Shown in pieces: positions 28,101 to 37,515 of a stretch of 64,000 nt of DNA (its first letter is position 1; each line of letters opens with the position of its first letter). Both the position numbers and the translations under genes were made by a program. Under the pieces are notes generated by a model. That model ran no database searches and was not told the DNA's origin. It saw only the letters and a program-made list of their open reading frames with translations. The DNA is taken from the NCBI RefSeq assembly GCF_900241005.1, contig NZ_OEST01000002.1, positions 656,457-720,456 of the forward strand. Reading direction: 5' to 3'. This stretch comes from Bacteroides cutis (lineage in GTDB: Bacteria > Bacteroidota > Bacteroidia > Bacteroidales > Bacteroidaceae).

Positions 28101-29671
28101 GTATATCACTGATATCTCCCCCACCTCATCACGATATTTATTCCATTGAAGATCTGGCACAACTTATCTTCGACCTGAAGAATGTCAACCCGAAAGCTAA
28201 AATCAGTGTGAAACTGGTAGCCGAAAGCGGCGTAGGTACCATTGCAGCAGGTGTAGCAAAAGCAAAAGCAGATCTTATCGTCATTTCCGGCGCAGAAGGT
28301 GGTACGGGTGCATCACCCGCATCGAGTATCCGCTATGCCGGTATCTCTCCCGAACTCGGCCTGAGTGAGGCGCAACAGACCTTAGTACTAAACGGCCTGC
28401 GTGGGCAAGTATTGCTGCAAGTAGACGGACAACTGAAAACCGGACGCGATGTGGTATTGATGGCAATGCTCGGTGCCGAAGAATATGGTTTCGCCACTGC
28501 AGCCCTCATCGTGTTGGGTTGCGTAATGATGCGTAAATGTAATCAGAATACTTGTCCGGTAGGTGTAGCCACTCAAAATTCCGAACTTCGTAAACGTTTT
28601 ATGGGACGTAGCGAATACCTTGTAAATTATTTCACCTTTCTGGCACAAGAAGTACGTGAATATCTAGCGGAAATCGGCGTGAAGAGAATGGAAGATATTA
28701 TAGGACGTACGGATTTGATCGTTCGTAAACCCAATGACAACGTAAAGAAACACCAGTTGATTACTTTTGACAAAGTACTGGCACGCATTAACAACGAAGC
28801 AGCTATCCGTCACATCATCGACCAGCAACACGGTATCGACCATGTCAAAGACGTAGAGATATTGCACGCCGCCGAAGCTCTAGAAAATCAAAAAGAGATT
28901 TCCCTGGAATATACCATTGCCAATACCGATCGTGCTTGCGGTGCCATGCTTTCTGGAGCCATCGCCGCAAAATATGGAGCCGACGGACTACCAGAACATA
29001 CATTAAACATCAAGTTCAAGGGATCTGCCGGACAGAGTTTCGGCGCTTTCCTTGTTACGGGTGTCAACTTCAAGCTGGAAGGTGAAGCAAACGACTATTT
29101 GGGAAAGGGGTTGAGCGGTGGACGCATCGCTGTACTTCCTCCGGTCCGCAGTAACTTTGATGCGGAGAAAAATACAATTGCAGGTAATACCATTCTCTAC
29201 GGTGCTACCAGTGGCGAGGTTTACATCAACGGTCGTGTAGGCGAGCGTTTCGCTGTCCGCAACTCCGGTGCAATTGCTGTGGTAGAGGGTGTAGGCGACC
29301 ATTGTTGCGAGTACATGACCGGTGGCCGCGTGGTCGTTCTTGGACAAACAGGACGAAACTTCGCCGCAGGTATGTCCGGAGGCGTGGCATACGTATGGAA
29401 CAAAGAAAATAATTTCGACTACTTCTGCAACATGGAGATGGTAGAACTGAGTCTCATCGAAGAGGCTTCTTATCGTAAGGAACTGCATGAACTGATCCGT
29501 CAGCATTATCTCTACACCGGTTCCAAACTGGCACGTACCATGCTTGATGACTGGACACACTATGTAGACCAATTCATTCAGGTAGTCCCCATCGAATACA
29601 AAAAGGTATTGCAAGAAGAACAAATGAAGAAGTTGCAACAGAAAATTGCAGATATGCAACGTGACTACTGA
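25121..29671 (+). CDS. gltB: Glutamate synthase, large (alpha) subunit
   Basis: 1516 residues, the usual size. Converts glutamine and 2-oxoglutarate to two glutamates with electrons from GltD. A short N-terminal propeptide precedes the Ntn nucleophile Cys35 (YEHDACGVGM). The order is then glutaminase domain, central domain, FMN-binding synthase domain (GGEDAARFSTNMRSAIKQVA; GAEGGTGASPASS), the 3Fe-4S cysteines (CVMMRKCNQNTCPVGVATQ) and the C-terminal beta-helix GXGXG domain ending near the YMTGGRVVVLGQTG motif. First gene of a set with gltD and asnB, 50 bp apart each. Confidence 0.97.
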   Translation: MRKENLFNNKRKEKPGQRQPKELGLYNASYEHDACGVGMLVNICGGKSHELVESALKVLENMRHRGAEGADNKTGDGAGIMLQIPHEFILLQGIPVPEKGKYGTGLLFLPKDEKAQAAILSVIIEEIEKEGLTLMHLRNVPTCPEILGETALANEPDIKQIFITGFMESETADRKLYIIRKRIENKIYRSDIPTREYFYIVSLSTKNIIYKGMLSSLQLRTYFPDLTNNYFTSGLALVHSRFSTNTFPTWGLAQPFRLLAHNGEINTIRGNRGWMEARESVLSTPTLGDIKELRPLIQPGMSDSASLDNVLEFLVMSGLSLPHAMAMLIPESFNEKNPISEDLKAFYEYHSILMEPWDGPAALLFSDGRYAGGMLDRNGLRPARYLITKSDMMVVASEVGVMDFEPGDIKEKGRLQPGKILLVDTEKGKIYYDGELKKQLAEAKPYRTWLAGNRIELNELKSGRKVPHSVKHYGSMLRTFGFSKEDIEKIIMPMASNGAEPVSAMGNDTPLAILSDKPQLLYNYFRQQFAQVTNPPIDPIREELVMSLTEYIGAVGMNILTPNESHCKMVRLNHPILTNTQLDLLCNIRYKGFKTIKLPMLFEASKGRSGLQESLAELCKLAENSVTEGVNYIVLTDRDVDATHAAIPSLLAVSAVHHHLISVGKRVQTALVVESGEIREVMHAALLLGFGASALNPYMAFAVLDKLVTDKEIQLDYATAEKNYIKAICKGLFKVMSKMGISTIRSYRGAKIFEAIGLSEELSNTYFGGLKSAIGGIRLDEVAQDAIAFHNEGKEIIKNEVLENKGEAALLPNRGLYSFRKDGEQHAWNPETISTLQLATRLGSYKKFKEFTKLVDEKEKPIFLRDFFDFRHNPISIDKVEPVESILKRFVTGAMSFGAISQEAHEAIAFAMNKLHGRSNTGEGGEDAARFSTNMRSAIKQVASGRFGVTTEYLVNADEIQIKIAQGAKPGEGGQLPGFKVDQVIAKTRHSIPGISLISPPPHHDIYSIEDLAQLIFDLKNVNPKAKISVKLVAESGVGTIAAGVAKAKADLIVISGAEGGTGASPASSIRYAGISPELGLSEAQQTLVLNGLRGQVLLQVDGQLKTGRDVVLMAMLGAEEYGFATAALIVLGCVMMRKCNQNTCPVGVATQNSELRKRFMGRSEYLVNYFTFLAQEVREYLAEIGVKRMEDIIGRTDLIVRKPNDNVKKHQLITFDKVLARINNEAAIRHIIDQQHGIDHVKDVEILHAAEALENQKEISLEYTIANTDRACGAMLSGAIAAKYGADGLPEHTLNIKFKGSAGQSFGAFLVTGVNFKLEGEANDYLGKGLSGGRIAVLPPVRSNFDAEKNTIAGNTILYGATSGEVYINGRVGERFAVRNSGAIAVVEGVGDHCCEYMTGGRVVVLGQTGRNFAAGMSGGVAYVWNKENNFDYFCNMEMVELSLIEEASYRKELHELIRQHYLYTGSKLARTMLDDWTHYVDQFIQVVPIEYKKVLQEEQMKKLQQKIADMQRDY

Positions 29672-29721
29672 GTTATGATAAATCACAAATGTCAATAAGC
29701 TAATTTCAATCGTAAATCATC

Positions 29722-31059
29722 ATGGGAGATCCAAAAGCATTTCTAAATATCCCGCGCCAGGAAGCGGGTTATCGTCCGATACACGAACGTATCACCGATT
29801 TCAGTCAAGTAGAACAGACGCTAAACAGTCATGATCGCAAACTCCAGGCATCACGGTGTATGGACTGTGGTGTACCATTCTGTCATTGGTCATGCCCGTT
29901 AGGCAACAAGCAACCAGAGTTTCAGGACGCGCTCTATAAAGGGAAATGGCGTGAAGCCTATCAAGTACTGAACGAAACGAACGACTTTCCCGAATTTACG
30001 GGACGTATCTGTCCAGCCCTCTGTGAAAAATCGTGTATACTAAAACTCTCCTGCAATTCTCCGGTTACTATACGCGAGAATGAGGCTGCCATTGCTGAAG
30101 CCGCTTTTCGCGAGGAATATATCGTACCTTTCCGTCCCAAGCGCAATGGGAGAAAAGTAGCCGTTATCGGCGCAGGTCCTGCCGGATTGAGCGTTGCCGT
30201 GCAACTGAATATCCGTGGTTACGAGGTCACAATATTCGACAGTAAGCCCATGCCAGGTGGACTGCTTCGTTACGGCATTCCCAACTTTAAACTTCCTAAG
30301 GAAGTGATAGATCGCCGTATGAATGTATTGAGAGCCGAAGGTATCCGGTTTGAAATGGGTACCCATATTGATATACAAAAACTACCCACAGGTTTCGATG
30401 CATACGCTGTCTGTACCGGAACCCCTATAGCCCGCGATCTGACCATTTCCGGTCGTGAGTTGAAAGGTATCTACTTTGCACTTGATATGCTATCACAGCA
30501 AAACCGTATTCTCGACGGAGAAACATTCTCTAAAGAAGATCTTGTCAATGCAAAAGGTAAACAAGTACTCGTTATCGGTGGCGGAGATACCGGTTCGGAC
30601 TGCATCGGTACAAGTATCCGTCAAGGAGCCACGAGCGTAACTCAAATTGAAATCATGCCTCAGCCCCCTGTAGGGCATAATGATGCCACTCCTTGGCCGC
30701 AATGGCCCGTGGTGTTGAAAACCACCAGCAGTCACGAAGAAGGTTGCACCCGTCGCTGGTCATTGGCCTCCAACCGGTTTATCGGTAAGAACGGCAAGGT
30801 TTGTGGTGTAGAAGTGGAAGAAGTGGAATGGTTTTCGGAAAAAAGCGATAACCGCCCTACCATGAAACCTACAGGGAAGAAAGAAATAATAGAAACCGAT
30901 ATGGTACTGCTCGCCATGGGTTTCCTGAAACCGGAACATCCACAACTCCCCGAAAATGTATTTATTGCCGGTGACGCTGCCAATGGTACCAGTCTTGTAG
31001 TACGTGCACTGGCAGACGGACGCAAGGTAGCGGCAGAGATAGACAAATATCTCTCTTAA
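29722..31059 (+). CDS. gltD: Glutamate synthase, small (beta) subunit
   Basis: 445-residue NAD(P)H-dependent flavoprotein that feeds electrons to GltB. The N-terminal iron-sulphur cysteines are CMDCGVPFCHWSCPLG and CPALCEKSC. The FAD Rossmann motif is VAVIGAGPAGLSVA and the pyridine nucleotide motif VLVIGGGDTGSDCIG. The C-terminal FAD contact is FIAGDAANGTSLVVRA. It starts 50 bp after gltB. Confidence 0.97.
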   Translation: MGDPKAFLNIPRQEAGYRPIHERITDFSQVEQTLNSHDRKLQASRCMDCGVPFCHWSCPLGNKQPEFQDALYKGKWREAYQVLNETNDFPEFTGRICPALCEKSCILKLSCNSPVTIRENEAAIAEAAFREEYIVPFRPKRNGRKVAVIGAGPAGLSVAVQLNIRGYEVTIFDSKPMPGGLLRYGIPNFKLPKEVIDRRMNVLRAEGIRFEMGTHIDIQKLPTGFDAYAVCTGTPIARDLTISGRELKGIYFALDMLSQQNRILDGETFSKEDLVNAKGKQVLVIGGGDTGSDCIGTSIRQGATSVTQIEIMPQPPVGHNDATPWPQWPVVLKTTSSHEEGCTRRWSLASNRFIGKNGKVCGVEVEEVEWFSEKSDNRPTMKPTGKKEIIETDMVLLAMGFLKPEHPQLPENVFIAGDAANGTSLVVRALADGRKVAAEIDKYLS

Positions 31060-31109
31060 TAATAACCCGATCATTTTTTTATATCTTATACTTTATACTT
31101 AATAATATC

Positions 31110-32831
31110 ATGTGTGGAATAACAGGTATCTTCAACATACAATATCAAACTCAAGAGTTGAGAAACAAGGCGCTCAAGATGGCGCAGAAAATTCGTCATC
31201 GCGGACCGGATTGGAGCGGTATTTACGTAGGCGGTTCAACCATCCTGGCACACGAACGTCTATCCATCGTTGACCCTCAATCTGGAGGACAACCTCTGTA
31301 CTCGCCGGATCGTAAACAAATTCTTGCCGTCAACGGTGAGATATACAATCACCGCGAAATCCGTGCACGTTATTCAGGTAAATATGCCTTTCAGACAGGT
31401 TCGGACTGTGAGGTCATTCTCGCCCTCTACAAAGACAAAGGTATTCACTTCCTCGAAGAATTGAACGGTATCTTTGCTTTCGCCCTCTATGACGAAGAGA
31501 CGGACGATTATCTGATTGCCCGTGATCCTATCGGTGTTATACCTTTATATATAGGAAAAGATAAAGAAGGCCATATCTATTTCGGTAGCGAACTGAAAGC
31601 ACTCGAAGGTTTCTGCGACGAATATAAACCTTTTCTTCCGGGTCACTACTATTGGGGACGTGAAGGAAAAATGCACCGTTGGTACACCCGGGACTGGATG
31701 GACTACCAAAATGTGAAGGATAACTATATCCCTGTCACCGAATACAATACCTCTTCCACCGCTATCAACCGTAAAACCTATGACATGCAGATCTCTGCCG
31801 TACGTTATGCCCTTGAAGATGCCGTACAACGGCAACTCATGTCTGATGTACCTTACGGAGTACTGTTATCCGGCGGACTTGATTCTTCCGTCATCTCTGC
31901 CATTGCCAAAAAATATGCCGCCAAACGTATTGAAACGGACAATAAATCCGATGCTTGGTGGCCTCAACTCCACTCTTTCGCAGTAGGTCTGAAAGGAGCA
32001 CCCGACCTGCTCAAAGCACGTGAAGTGGCACAATACATCGGTACGGTTCATCATGAAATAAACTATACCATCCAAGAAGGACTGGATGCCATCCGTGATG
32101 TCATTTATTTCATCGAAACTTACGATGTGACTACCGTGAGGGCTTCTACCCCGATGTATCTGCTGGCACGCGTCATCAAAAGCATGGGTATCAAAATGGT
32201 GCTCAGCGGTGAAGGAGCCGACGAAGTCTTCGGCGGTTATCTCTATTTCCATAAGGCTCCCACTCCGCAAGCCTTCCACGAAGAGACTGTGCGCAAGCTT
32301 TCCACATTGCACATGTACGACTGTCTGCGTGCCAACAAGAGTCTTGCTGCCTGGGGTGTGGAAGGTCGTGTACCGTTCCTCGACAAAGAATTTCTGGATG
32401 TAGCCATGCGTATCAATCCTATCACCAAGATGTGTCCGGGCAAAGAGATTGAAAAGAAAATAGTTCGTAAAGCTTTTGCCGACCTGTTACCTGAAAGCGT
32501 GGCATGGCGACAGAAGGAGCAATTTTCCGATGGTGTGGGCTACTCTTGGATTGATACCCTGAAAGCTATCACTGCCGCTACCGTCAGCGACGAACAGATG
32601 GCACATGCTGCAGAACGTTTCCCCATTCATACTCCACAAAACAAAGAAGAGTATTATTATCGTACTATTTTCGCAGAACACTTTCCCAGTATAAATGCAG
32701 CCCTGAGCGTACCGAGTGTACCTAGTGTAGCCTGTTCCACTGCCGAAGCGCTTTCATGGGATGCCTCCTTCCAAGGGAAGAACGACCCAAGCGGACGTGC
32801 TGTTACCGGAATACACAAAGAAGCCTACTGA
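31110..32831 (+). CDS. asnB: Asparagine synthase B (glutamine-hydrolysing)
   Basis: 573 residues, a little longer than Escherichia coli AsnB (554). Makes asparagine from aspartate, ATP and glutamine. It starts MCGITGIFNIQ, with Cys2 as the Ntn nucleophile. The synthetase domain has the pyrophosphatase loop LLSGGLDSSVISA and the later motif LSGEGADEVFGGY. The last 35 residues (a serine-rich SVPSVPSVACSTAEAL stretch) exceed the usual C-terminus. Third gene of the gltBD-asnB set, 50 bp after gltD. Confidence 0.95.
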   Translation: MCGITGIFNIQYQTQELRNKALKMAQKIRHRGPDWSGIYVGGSTILAHERLSIVDPQSGGQPLYSPDRKQILAVNGEIYNHREIRARYSGKYAFQTGSDCEVILALYKDKGIHFLEELNGIFAFALYDEETDDYLIARDPIGVIPLYIGKDKEGHIYFGSELKALEGFCDEYKPFLPGHYYWGREGKMHRWYTRDWMDYQNVKDNYIPVTEYNTSSTAINRKTYDMQISAVRYALEDAVQRQLMSDVPYGVLLSGGLDSSVISAIAKKYAAKRIETDNKSDAWWPQLHSFAVGLKGAPDLLKAREVAQYIGTVHHEINYTIQEGLDAIRDVIYFIETYDVTTVRASTPMYLLARVIKSMGIKMVLSGEGADEVFGGYLYFHKAPTPQAFHEETVRKLSTLHMYDCLRANKSLAAWGVEGRVPFLDKEFLDVAMRINPITKMCPGKEIEKKIVRKAFADLLPESVAWRQKEQFSDGVGYSWIDTLKAITAATVSDEQMAHAAERFPIHTPQNKEEYYYRTIFAEHFPSINAALSVPSVPSVACSTAEALSWDASFQGKNDPSGRAVTGIHKEAY

Positions 32832-32866
32832 TACCTAAATCTGAGAAATAAGCCAAGAGACGGATT

Positions 32867-33224
32867 TTAAAACTCACCGTTTTCAAGTTTTTCCATATCC
32901 GTCTCTTCTTTCAGTAATTCCGGCGACAGAAGTTCTTTAGGTAAATACCGGCTTAAGGGCATGCGGGTACACTTCTCTTTTTTCAATCTTTACAACATAT
33001 TCCTGTTTGCCATAAAATAGACTTTTGAGACTTTCACTTCACCGGGCGTTTCCCCCTTCGACCACTCCACGGCTGAAACCACCGCGCATAGCCACCATTT
33101 CTCCGATTTCTTTCTCATTCACTTCGCTCCGCTTCTGAATTTTACGGATAACGGCATATCACAATCCACTCTTCGCTTTATTCAGAAAGTTCTTCTTTTG
33201 TCTCACAAAATATGGAATAGGCAT
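32867..33224 (-). pseudogene. Decayed HU-family DNA-binding protein
   Basis: A 119-codon minus-strand trace. It starts MPIPYFVRQKKNFLNKAKSG, runs into an in-frame TGA, then resumes YAVIRKIQKRSEVNEKEIG and EMVAMRGGFSRGVVEGG, matching the HU motif with its SRGVVEG turn. A one-base frameshift follows; the rest continues in another frame (PGEVKVSKVYFMANRNML, a TAA, then RLKKEKC, and after that a segment ending EETDMEKLENGEF before a stop). Two stops plus a frameshift make it non-functional. A minus-strand promoter box survives at 33289-33296. The family is inferred from the HU-like motif alone. Confidence 0.55.
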
Positions 33225-33257
33225 ATTACTACTCTCTTCTTTAGGAGTTAAACAAAT

Positions 33258-33296
33258 GACGTACAAGTCGTACGTCTTTTCTTAGTAACAAAGATA
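33258..33296 (-). promoter_or_regulatory. Perfect palindrome just downstream of a promoter box, before the HU-like pseudogene
   Basis: GACGTAC (33258-33264), AAGTC, GTACGTC (33270-33276): a perfect 7-bp inverted repeat. It lies immediately below a TATCTTTG box on the minus strand (33289-33296), where a repressor would block transcription or the RNA would form a 5' hairpin. Confidence 0.45.
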
Positions 33297-33399
33297 TTGA
33301 TAATGATGAATAAAAATATTCATAGGAAAAACCTTCATGATATACCGACCATATGCATAATTACATTAATTTATTGAAACCGTAACAGACAATCTATTT

Positions 33400-33407
33400 T
33401 ATATTTG
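33400..33407 (+). promoter_or_regulatory. -7 box of the glycerophosphodiesterase gene
   Basis: TATATTTG, about 46 bp before the ATG. A TTG at 33374-33376 is 23 bp upstream, slightly too far for a typical -33 element. Confidence 0.5.
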
Positions 33408-33453
33408 CAAAGCTTCCATTATCTTTGACAGAGTAAATATCAAAACTTTAATA

Positions 33454-34227
33454 ATGATGAATTTAAGAAAAATTATTCTTTCTATCTCGTTAGTGCTTGC
33501 CGCATGCGGTACTATGCAAGCACAGAAAACTCAGGTGATTGCTCATCGTGGCTTTTGGAAAATCGATGGTTCTGCGCAAAACTCCATCGCATCACTGGTT
33601 AAAGCCGATTCCATTGGCTGCTACGGTACCGAATTTGACGTATGGCTTACTACTGATAATCAGTTGGTAGTGAACCATGACGCCACCTTTAAAGGTGTAA
33701 ATATGCAAAAATCTACCACCCAAGAGTGTACGGCAGTAATACTGGATAACGGCGAGCCGCTCCCTACCCTGCAACAATATCTTGAAAAAGCGAAAGGATT
33801 GAAAACACGCCTTATCCTTGAACTGAAAGCCCATAAAACTCCGGAACAAGAAACACACGCCGTGGAAAGTATTGTAAAGATGGTTAAAGATATGGGATTG
33901 GAAGATCGTATGGAATACATCACCTTTTCCCGCCACGCCACTAAAGAGTTTATCCGCCGTGCGCCTCAAGGAACCCCCGTATACTATTTGGAAGGAGACC
34001 TCACCCCGGAAGAACTGAAAGAATGGGGATGTACCGGACCCGACTATCATTACAGCGTATTCAAAAAACATCCCGAATGGATTAAAGAATGTCATAACTT
34101 AGGACTGAAAGTCAATGCTTGGACTGTAAATAACGTCAAGGATATGGAATGGCTCATCAATCATAAGGTAGATTTTATCACTACCAACGAACCGATATTA
34201 TTGGAAGAAACATTAATGAAGGATTGA
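33454..34227 (+). CDS. Glycerophosphodiester phosphodiesterase
   Basis: 257-residue exported enzyme that splits glycerophosphodiesters to glycerol-3-phosphate and an alcohol. It has a signal peptide (MMNLRKIILSISLVLAACGTMQAQ) with a Cys at 18 that could serve as a lipobox. The GDPD motif VIAHRGFW (His31, Arg32) is followed by the metal ligand region YGTEFDVWLTTDNQLVV and the second His in NHDATF. A TIM-barrel of this size is normal. Own promoter and terminator; stands alone between asnB and dapF. Confidence 0.88.
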   Translation: MMNLRKIILSISLVLAACGTMQAQKTQVIAHRGFWKIDGSAQNSIASLVKADSIGCYGTEFDVWLTTDNQLVVNHDATFKGVNMQKSTTQECTAVILDNGEPLPTLQQYLEKAKGLKTRLILELKAHKTPEQETHAVESIVKMVKDMGLEDRMEYITFSRHATKEFIRRAPQGTPVYYLEGDLTPEELKEWGCTGPDYHYSVFKKHPEWIKECHNLGLKVNAWTVNNVKDMEWLINHKVDFITTNEPILLEETLMKD

Positions 34228-34261
34228 CTTATCGCGATACATATAGTCAGTAAAAACAGGT

Positions 34262-34302
34262 AAATCCGTTTCATTTTATCACAGATGAAACGGATTTATT
34301 CT
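34262..34302 (+). terminator. Intrinsic terminator after the glycerophosphodiesterase gene
   Basis: A perfect 13-bp stem, AAATCCGTTTCAT (34262-34274) / ATGAAACGGATTT (34285-34297), then ATTCTTTT. The 210 bp between here and the dapF promoter hold nothing recognised. Confidence 0.75.
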
Positions 34303-34512
34303 TTTCATAAGTACCTAAAACTCCAATTACTGAACATTTTTATTTATCTATTTCAGATATTTTTCTTGTTGATATTACAATTTATATAAATATGACCGTT
34401 ATAAACTTTTAAATTGAAAGATGATTGACTTATATTTATATTGAATGAAAGTATAAGTATAAACAAATAGAAATAAGGCACCTGTTTAGCAAAAAAATAT
34501 TTCAAAACGTCG

Positions 34513-34520
34513 TATATTTG
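34513..34520 (+). promoter_or_regulatory. -7 box of the dapF-dapL operon
   Basis: TATATTTG, 49 bp before the dapF ATG at 34569. Confidence 0.55.
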
Positions 34521-34568
34521 CACATAAATAAAGCAAAAAGATATATTAACAAGAAGTTAAAATACAAA

Positions 34569-35420
34569 ATGACAAGAAGTATAAGATTTACCAAGATGCA
34601 TGGCGAAGGAAATGACTACATTTATATAGACACTACCCGATACTCCATCGAAAATCCCGGAGAACTTTCGAAAAGATGGAGTGTACCGCATACGGGAATT
34701 GGCAGTGACGGTCTGGTACTTATCGGGCGTTCTCCCAAAGCAGACTTCAGCATGCGTATTTTTAATGCTGATGGTTCGGAAGCCATGATGTGCGGCAATG
34801 CCAGCCGATGTATCGGAAAATATGTTTTTGATTATGGATTGACAAAAAAGACAGAAATAACACTTGATACCTTATCAGGAATTAAAATCCTGAAACTTCA
34901 CATAATAAATGGTGAAGTAAATACTGTGACTGTTGATATGGGTATTCCGACTAATGAACTTGTGGACTATGATGGGATGGGAGCAAAACCGATGAAAGAA
35001 CATCCTATTACCGTGAATGGTGAACGACTTATCGGAACCACCGTATCTATGGGAAATCCGCATCTGGTTGTTTTTGTGGATGATATTAATCGTATAGATT
35101 TAACTTCCGTAGGCCCTAAACTGGAATACCATTCTTTATTCCCGGAACGAATCAATGTGGAGTTTGCACAAATATTGGGAAAAGACAGAATAAGAATGCG
35201 TGTATGGGAACGGGGATCAGGAATAACCCAAGCTTGCGGTACGGGAGCTTGTGCCACGGCTGTAGCCGCTTGTCAAACAGGACGATCAGGACGAAAAACG
35301 GAAATCATTATGGATGGAGGTACACTTCTCATTGAATGGGAGATTGCAACCGGACATGTTTTAATGACTGGAAGAGCCACAAAGGTATTTGAAGGAGAAG
35401 CAGAGATAAAGGAAAAATGA
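34569..35420 (+). CDS. dapF: Diaminopimelate epimerase
   Basis: 283 residues. Converts LL- to meso-diaminopimelate for lysine and peptidoglycan. The two catalytic cysteines are visible in MMCGNASRC and [12 protein letters not shown]. The start at 34569 ([19 protein letters not shown]) matches the family; an earlier in-frame ATG at 34518 would overlap the promoter box. dapL follows after 24 bp, and together they form the short DapL route. Confidence 0.95.
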   Translation: MTRSIRFTKMHGEGNDYIYIDTTRYSIENPGELSKRWSVPHTGIGSDGLVLIGRSPKADFSMRIFNADGSEAMMCGNASRCIGKYVFDYGLTKKTEITLDTLSGIKILKLHIINGEVNTVTVDMGIPTNELVDYDGMGAKPMKEHPITVNGERLIGTTVSMGNPHLVVFVDDINRIDLTSVGPKLEYHSLFPERINVEFAQILGKDRIRMRVWERGSGITQACGTGACATAVAACQTGRSGRKTEIIMDGGTLLIEWEIATGHVLMTGRATKVFEGEAEIKEK

Positions 35421-35444
35421 TGAACACTTAAAACAACAAAGAAT

Positions 35445-36677
35445 ATGGCATTAGTTAACGAACATTTTTTAAAGTTACCGGGTAGTTATCTATTTTCAGA
35501 CATAGCTAAAAAGATAAATACTTTCAGGATAACACACTCCAAACAAGACGTCATTCGTCTGGGTATCGGAGATGTTACCCGGCCACTGCCACCTGTCTGT
35601 ATCGAAGCGATGCATAAGGCAGTGGAAGAGATGGCCGATGCTAAGACATTCCGTGGTTACGGACCGGAACAGGGATATGATTTTTTGATTGAAGCTATCA
35701 TTAAACACGATTATGTGGCACGTGGTATTCACTTCAGTTCAACGGAGATCTTCATAAACGATGGAGCCAAAAGTGACACGGGGAACGTCGGAGATATTCT
35801 TCGCCATGATAACAGTGTGGGGGTAACCGATCCCATCTATCCGGTATATATTGACAGTAACGTAATGTGCGGACGCGCCGGAATATTGGAAAAAGACGGT
35901 AAATGGAGTAACGTGACCTATATACCCTGCACTGCCGAAAACAATTTTATTCCGGAAATTCCAGACAAACGTATCGATATTGTTTATCTTTGTTACCCAA
36001 ATAACCCGACGGGTACTACCTTAACCAAACCTGAACTGAAAAAATGGGTGGATTACGCACTCGAAAATGATACACTCATCTTGTTTGATGCCGCTTACGA
36101 GGCATTTATCCAAGAAGAAGATGTGCCCCACTCCATCTACGAAATAAAAGGAGCCAAGAAATGCGCCATCGAGTTCCGCAGTTTCTCGAAGACTGCCGGA
36201 TTTACGGGAGTCCGTTGCGGATATACCGTAGTGCCGAAAGAACTGACAGCTGCCACTTTGGAAGGAGAACGCATTCCGCTCAACAAACTCTGGAACCGCC
36301 GTCAGTGCACCAAGTTCAACGGAACCAGTTACATCACCCAACGGGCTGCGGAAGCTATCTACACACCTGAGGGCAGAAGACAAATAAAAGAAACGATTGA
36401 TTACTATATGAATAATGCCCGAACGATGAAGGAAGGTTTGGAAGCTGCGAAATTGAAAGTGTACGGTGGAGTGAATGCTCCTTATATCTGGCTAAAAACG
36501 CCTAATGGTACAAGTTCCTGGCGTTTTTTTGAGCAAATGTTGTACGAAGCCAATGTAGTAGGAACTCCCGGTGTGGGATTTGGTCCAAGTGGCGAAGGAT
36601 ATATCCGTCTAACTGCCTTCGGTAAATACGAAGATTGCGTAGAGGCGATTCGACGTATCAGAAACTGGATAAAATAA
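35445..36677 (+). CDS. dapL: LL-diaminopimelate aminotransferase
   Basis: 410-residue PLP enzyme that makes LL-diaminopimelate from tetrahydrodipicolinate and glutamate in one step. The Schiff-base lysine is in RSFSKTAGFTGVR. Other motifs are YPNNPTGTTL and LFDAAYEAFI. It starts MALVNEHFLKLPGSYLF, typical of DapL. Glutamate as donor links it to the surrounding nitrogen genes. Confidence 0.95.
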   Translation: MALVNEHFLKLPGSYLFSDIAKKINTFRITHSKQDVIRLGIGDVTRPLPPVCIEAMHKAVEEMADAKTFRGYGPEQGYDFLIEAIIKHDYVARGIHFSSTEIFINDGAKSDTGNVGDILRHDNSVGVTDPIYPVYIDSNVMCGRAGILEKDGKWSNVTYIPCTAENNFIPEIPDKRIDIVYLCYPNNPTGTTLTKPELKKWVDYALENDTLILFDAAYEAFIQEEDVPHSIYEIKGAKKCAIEFRSFSKTAGFTGVRCGYTVVPKELTAATLEGERIPLNKLWNRRQCTKFNGTSYITQRAAEAIYTPEGRRQIKETIDYYMNNARTMKEGLEAAKLKVYGGVNAPYIWLKTPNGTSSWRFFEQMLYEANVVGTPGVGFGPSGEGYIRLTAFGKYEDCVEAIRRIRNWIK

Positions 36678-36764
36678 TAAAAAAGAATAGTTTAAACGCA
36701 ATATTATAAAAACAGAGTCGGACTTGATCATCCGCAATTATTCTAATTAAAAAGGTAAGAAGAT

Positions 36765-37493
36765 ATGAAAACAAGAAACACTAAATTAGGAATGATAGCA
36801 ATGGTGTTATTATCAATGACATTGCCTTTCATGGCAAAAGCACAAGACAAGGTAGAAGCATCGGTAGGTGCCGATTTGGTAAGCGGTTACATCTGGCGCG
36901 GTCAGGACTTAGGCGGTGTCAGTCTGCAGCCGAGTGTATCCATATCCTATAAAGGTTTCTCCCTGGAAGCTTGGGGTTCAGTAGGCATCGAAAGCAAGGA
37001 CGCCAAAGAGTTGGACCTCACATTAGGCTACTCCACAGGCGGCTTCAGTGTATCGGTCACTGATTATTGGTTTAACGGAAGCGCAGGTTATATGCGCTAT
37101 GGTGCCCACGAAACAGCTCATGTATTCGAAGCACAGGTAGGTTATGATTTCGGTCCGGTAGCCGTAAACTGGTATACGAACTTCGCAGGAGATGATTACA
37201 CAAGATACAACGGAAAACGTGCCTATTCTTCCTATATCTCGGTAGCGGCTCCCTTCAAGTTGGGCGGCCTGGACTGGACAGCCGAAATAGGCGCCACTCC
37301 TTGGGAAACAAGTTTCTATAATTATGTAGAAGACAAATGTCCCGGCTCCAACGGATTTGCCGTATGCGACATCAGCCTCGGCGCCTCAAAGGAAATCAAG
37401 ATTACCGACTCATTCTCTCTGCCGCTGTTTGCCAAGGCAACCTGGAACCCCAGGACAGAAGGTGCATACTTTGTAGTAGGATTAAGTTTTTAA
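36765..37493 (+). CDS. Outer-membrane beta-barrel protein of the glnK-amtB locus
   Basis: 242 residues with a signal peptide cut after FMAKAQ. The mature protein is rich in alternating aromatic and polar beta-strands (ADLVSGYIWRGQDLGGVSLQ; YKGFSLEAWGSVG) and ends in Phe (FVVGLSF), the usual outer-membrane barrel signal. It resembles the TorF-type putative porins. It lies 22 bp before glnK, so a role in letting ammonium or another small nitrogen compound through the outer membrane is plausible but only by context. Confidence 0.75.
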   Translation: MKTRNTKLGMIAMVLLSMTLPFMAKAQDKVEASVGADLVSGYIWRGQDLGGVSLQPSVSISYKGFSLEAWGSVGIESKDAKELDLTLGYSTGGFSVSVTDYWFNGSAGYMRYGAHETAHVFEAQVGYDFGPVAVNWYTNFAGDDYTRYNGKRAYSSYISVAAPFKLGGLDWTAEIGATPWETSFYNYVEDKCPGSNGFAVCDISLGASKEIKITDSFSLPLFAKATWNPRTEGAYFVVGLSF

Positions 37494-37515
37494 GAACCGC
37501 AAAACAATTGAAGGT

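Noticed and set aside
34518..34568. ATG 17 codons upstream in dapF
   Set aside because: It overlaps the TATATTTG box and adds a non-conserved extension.
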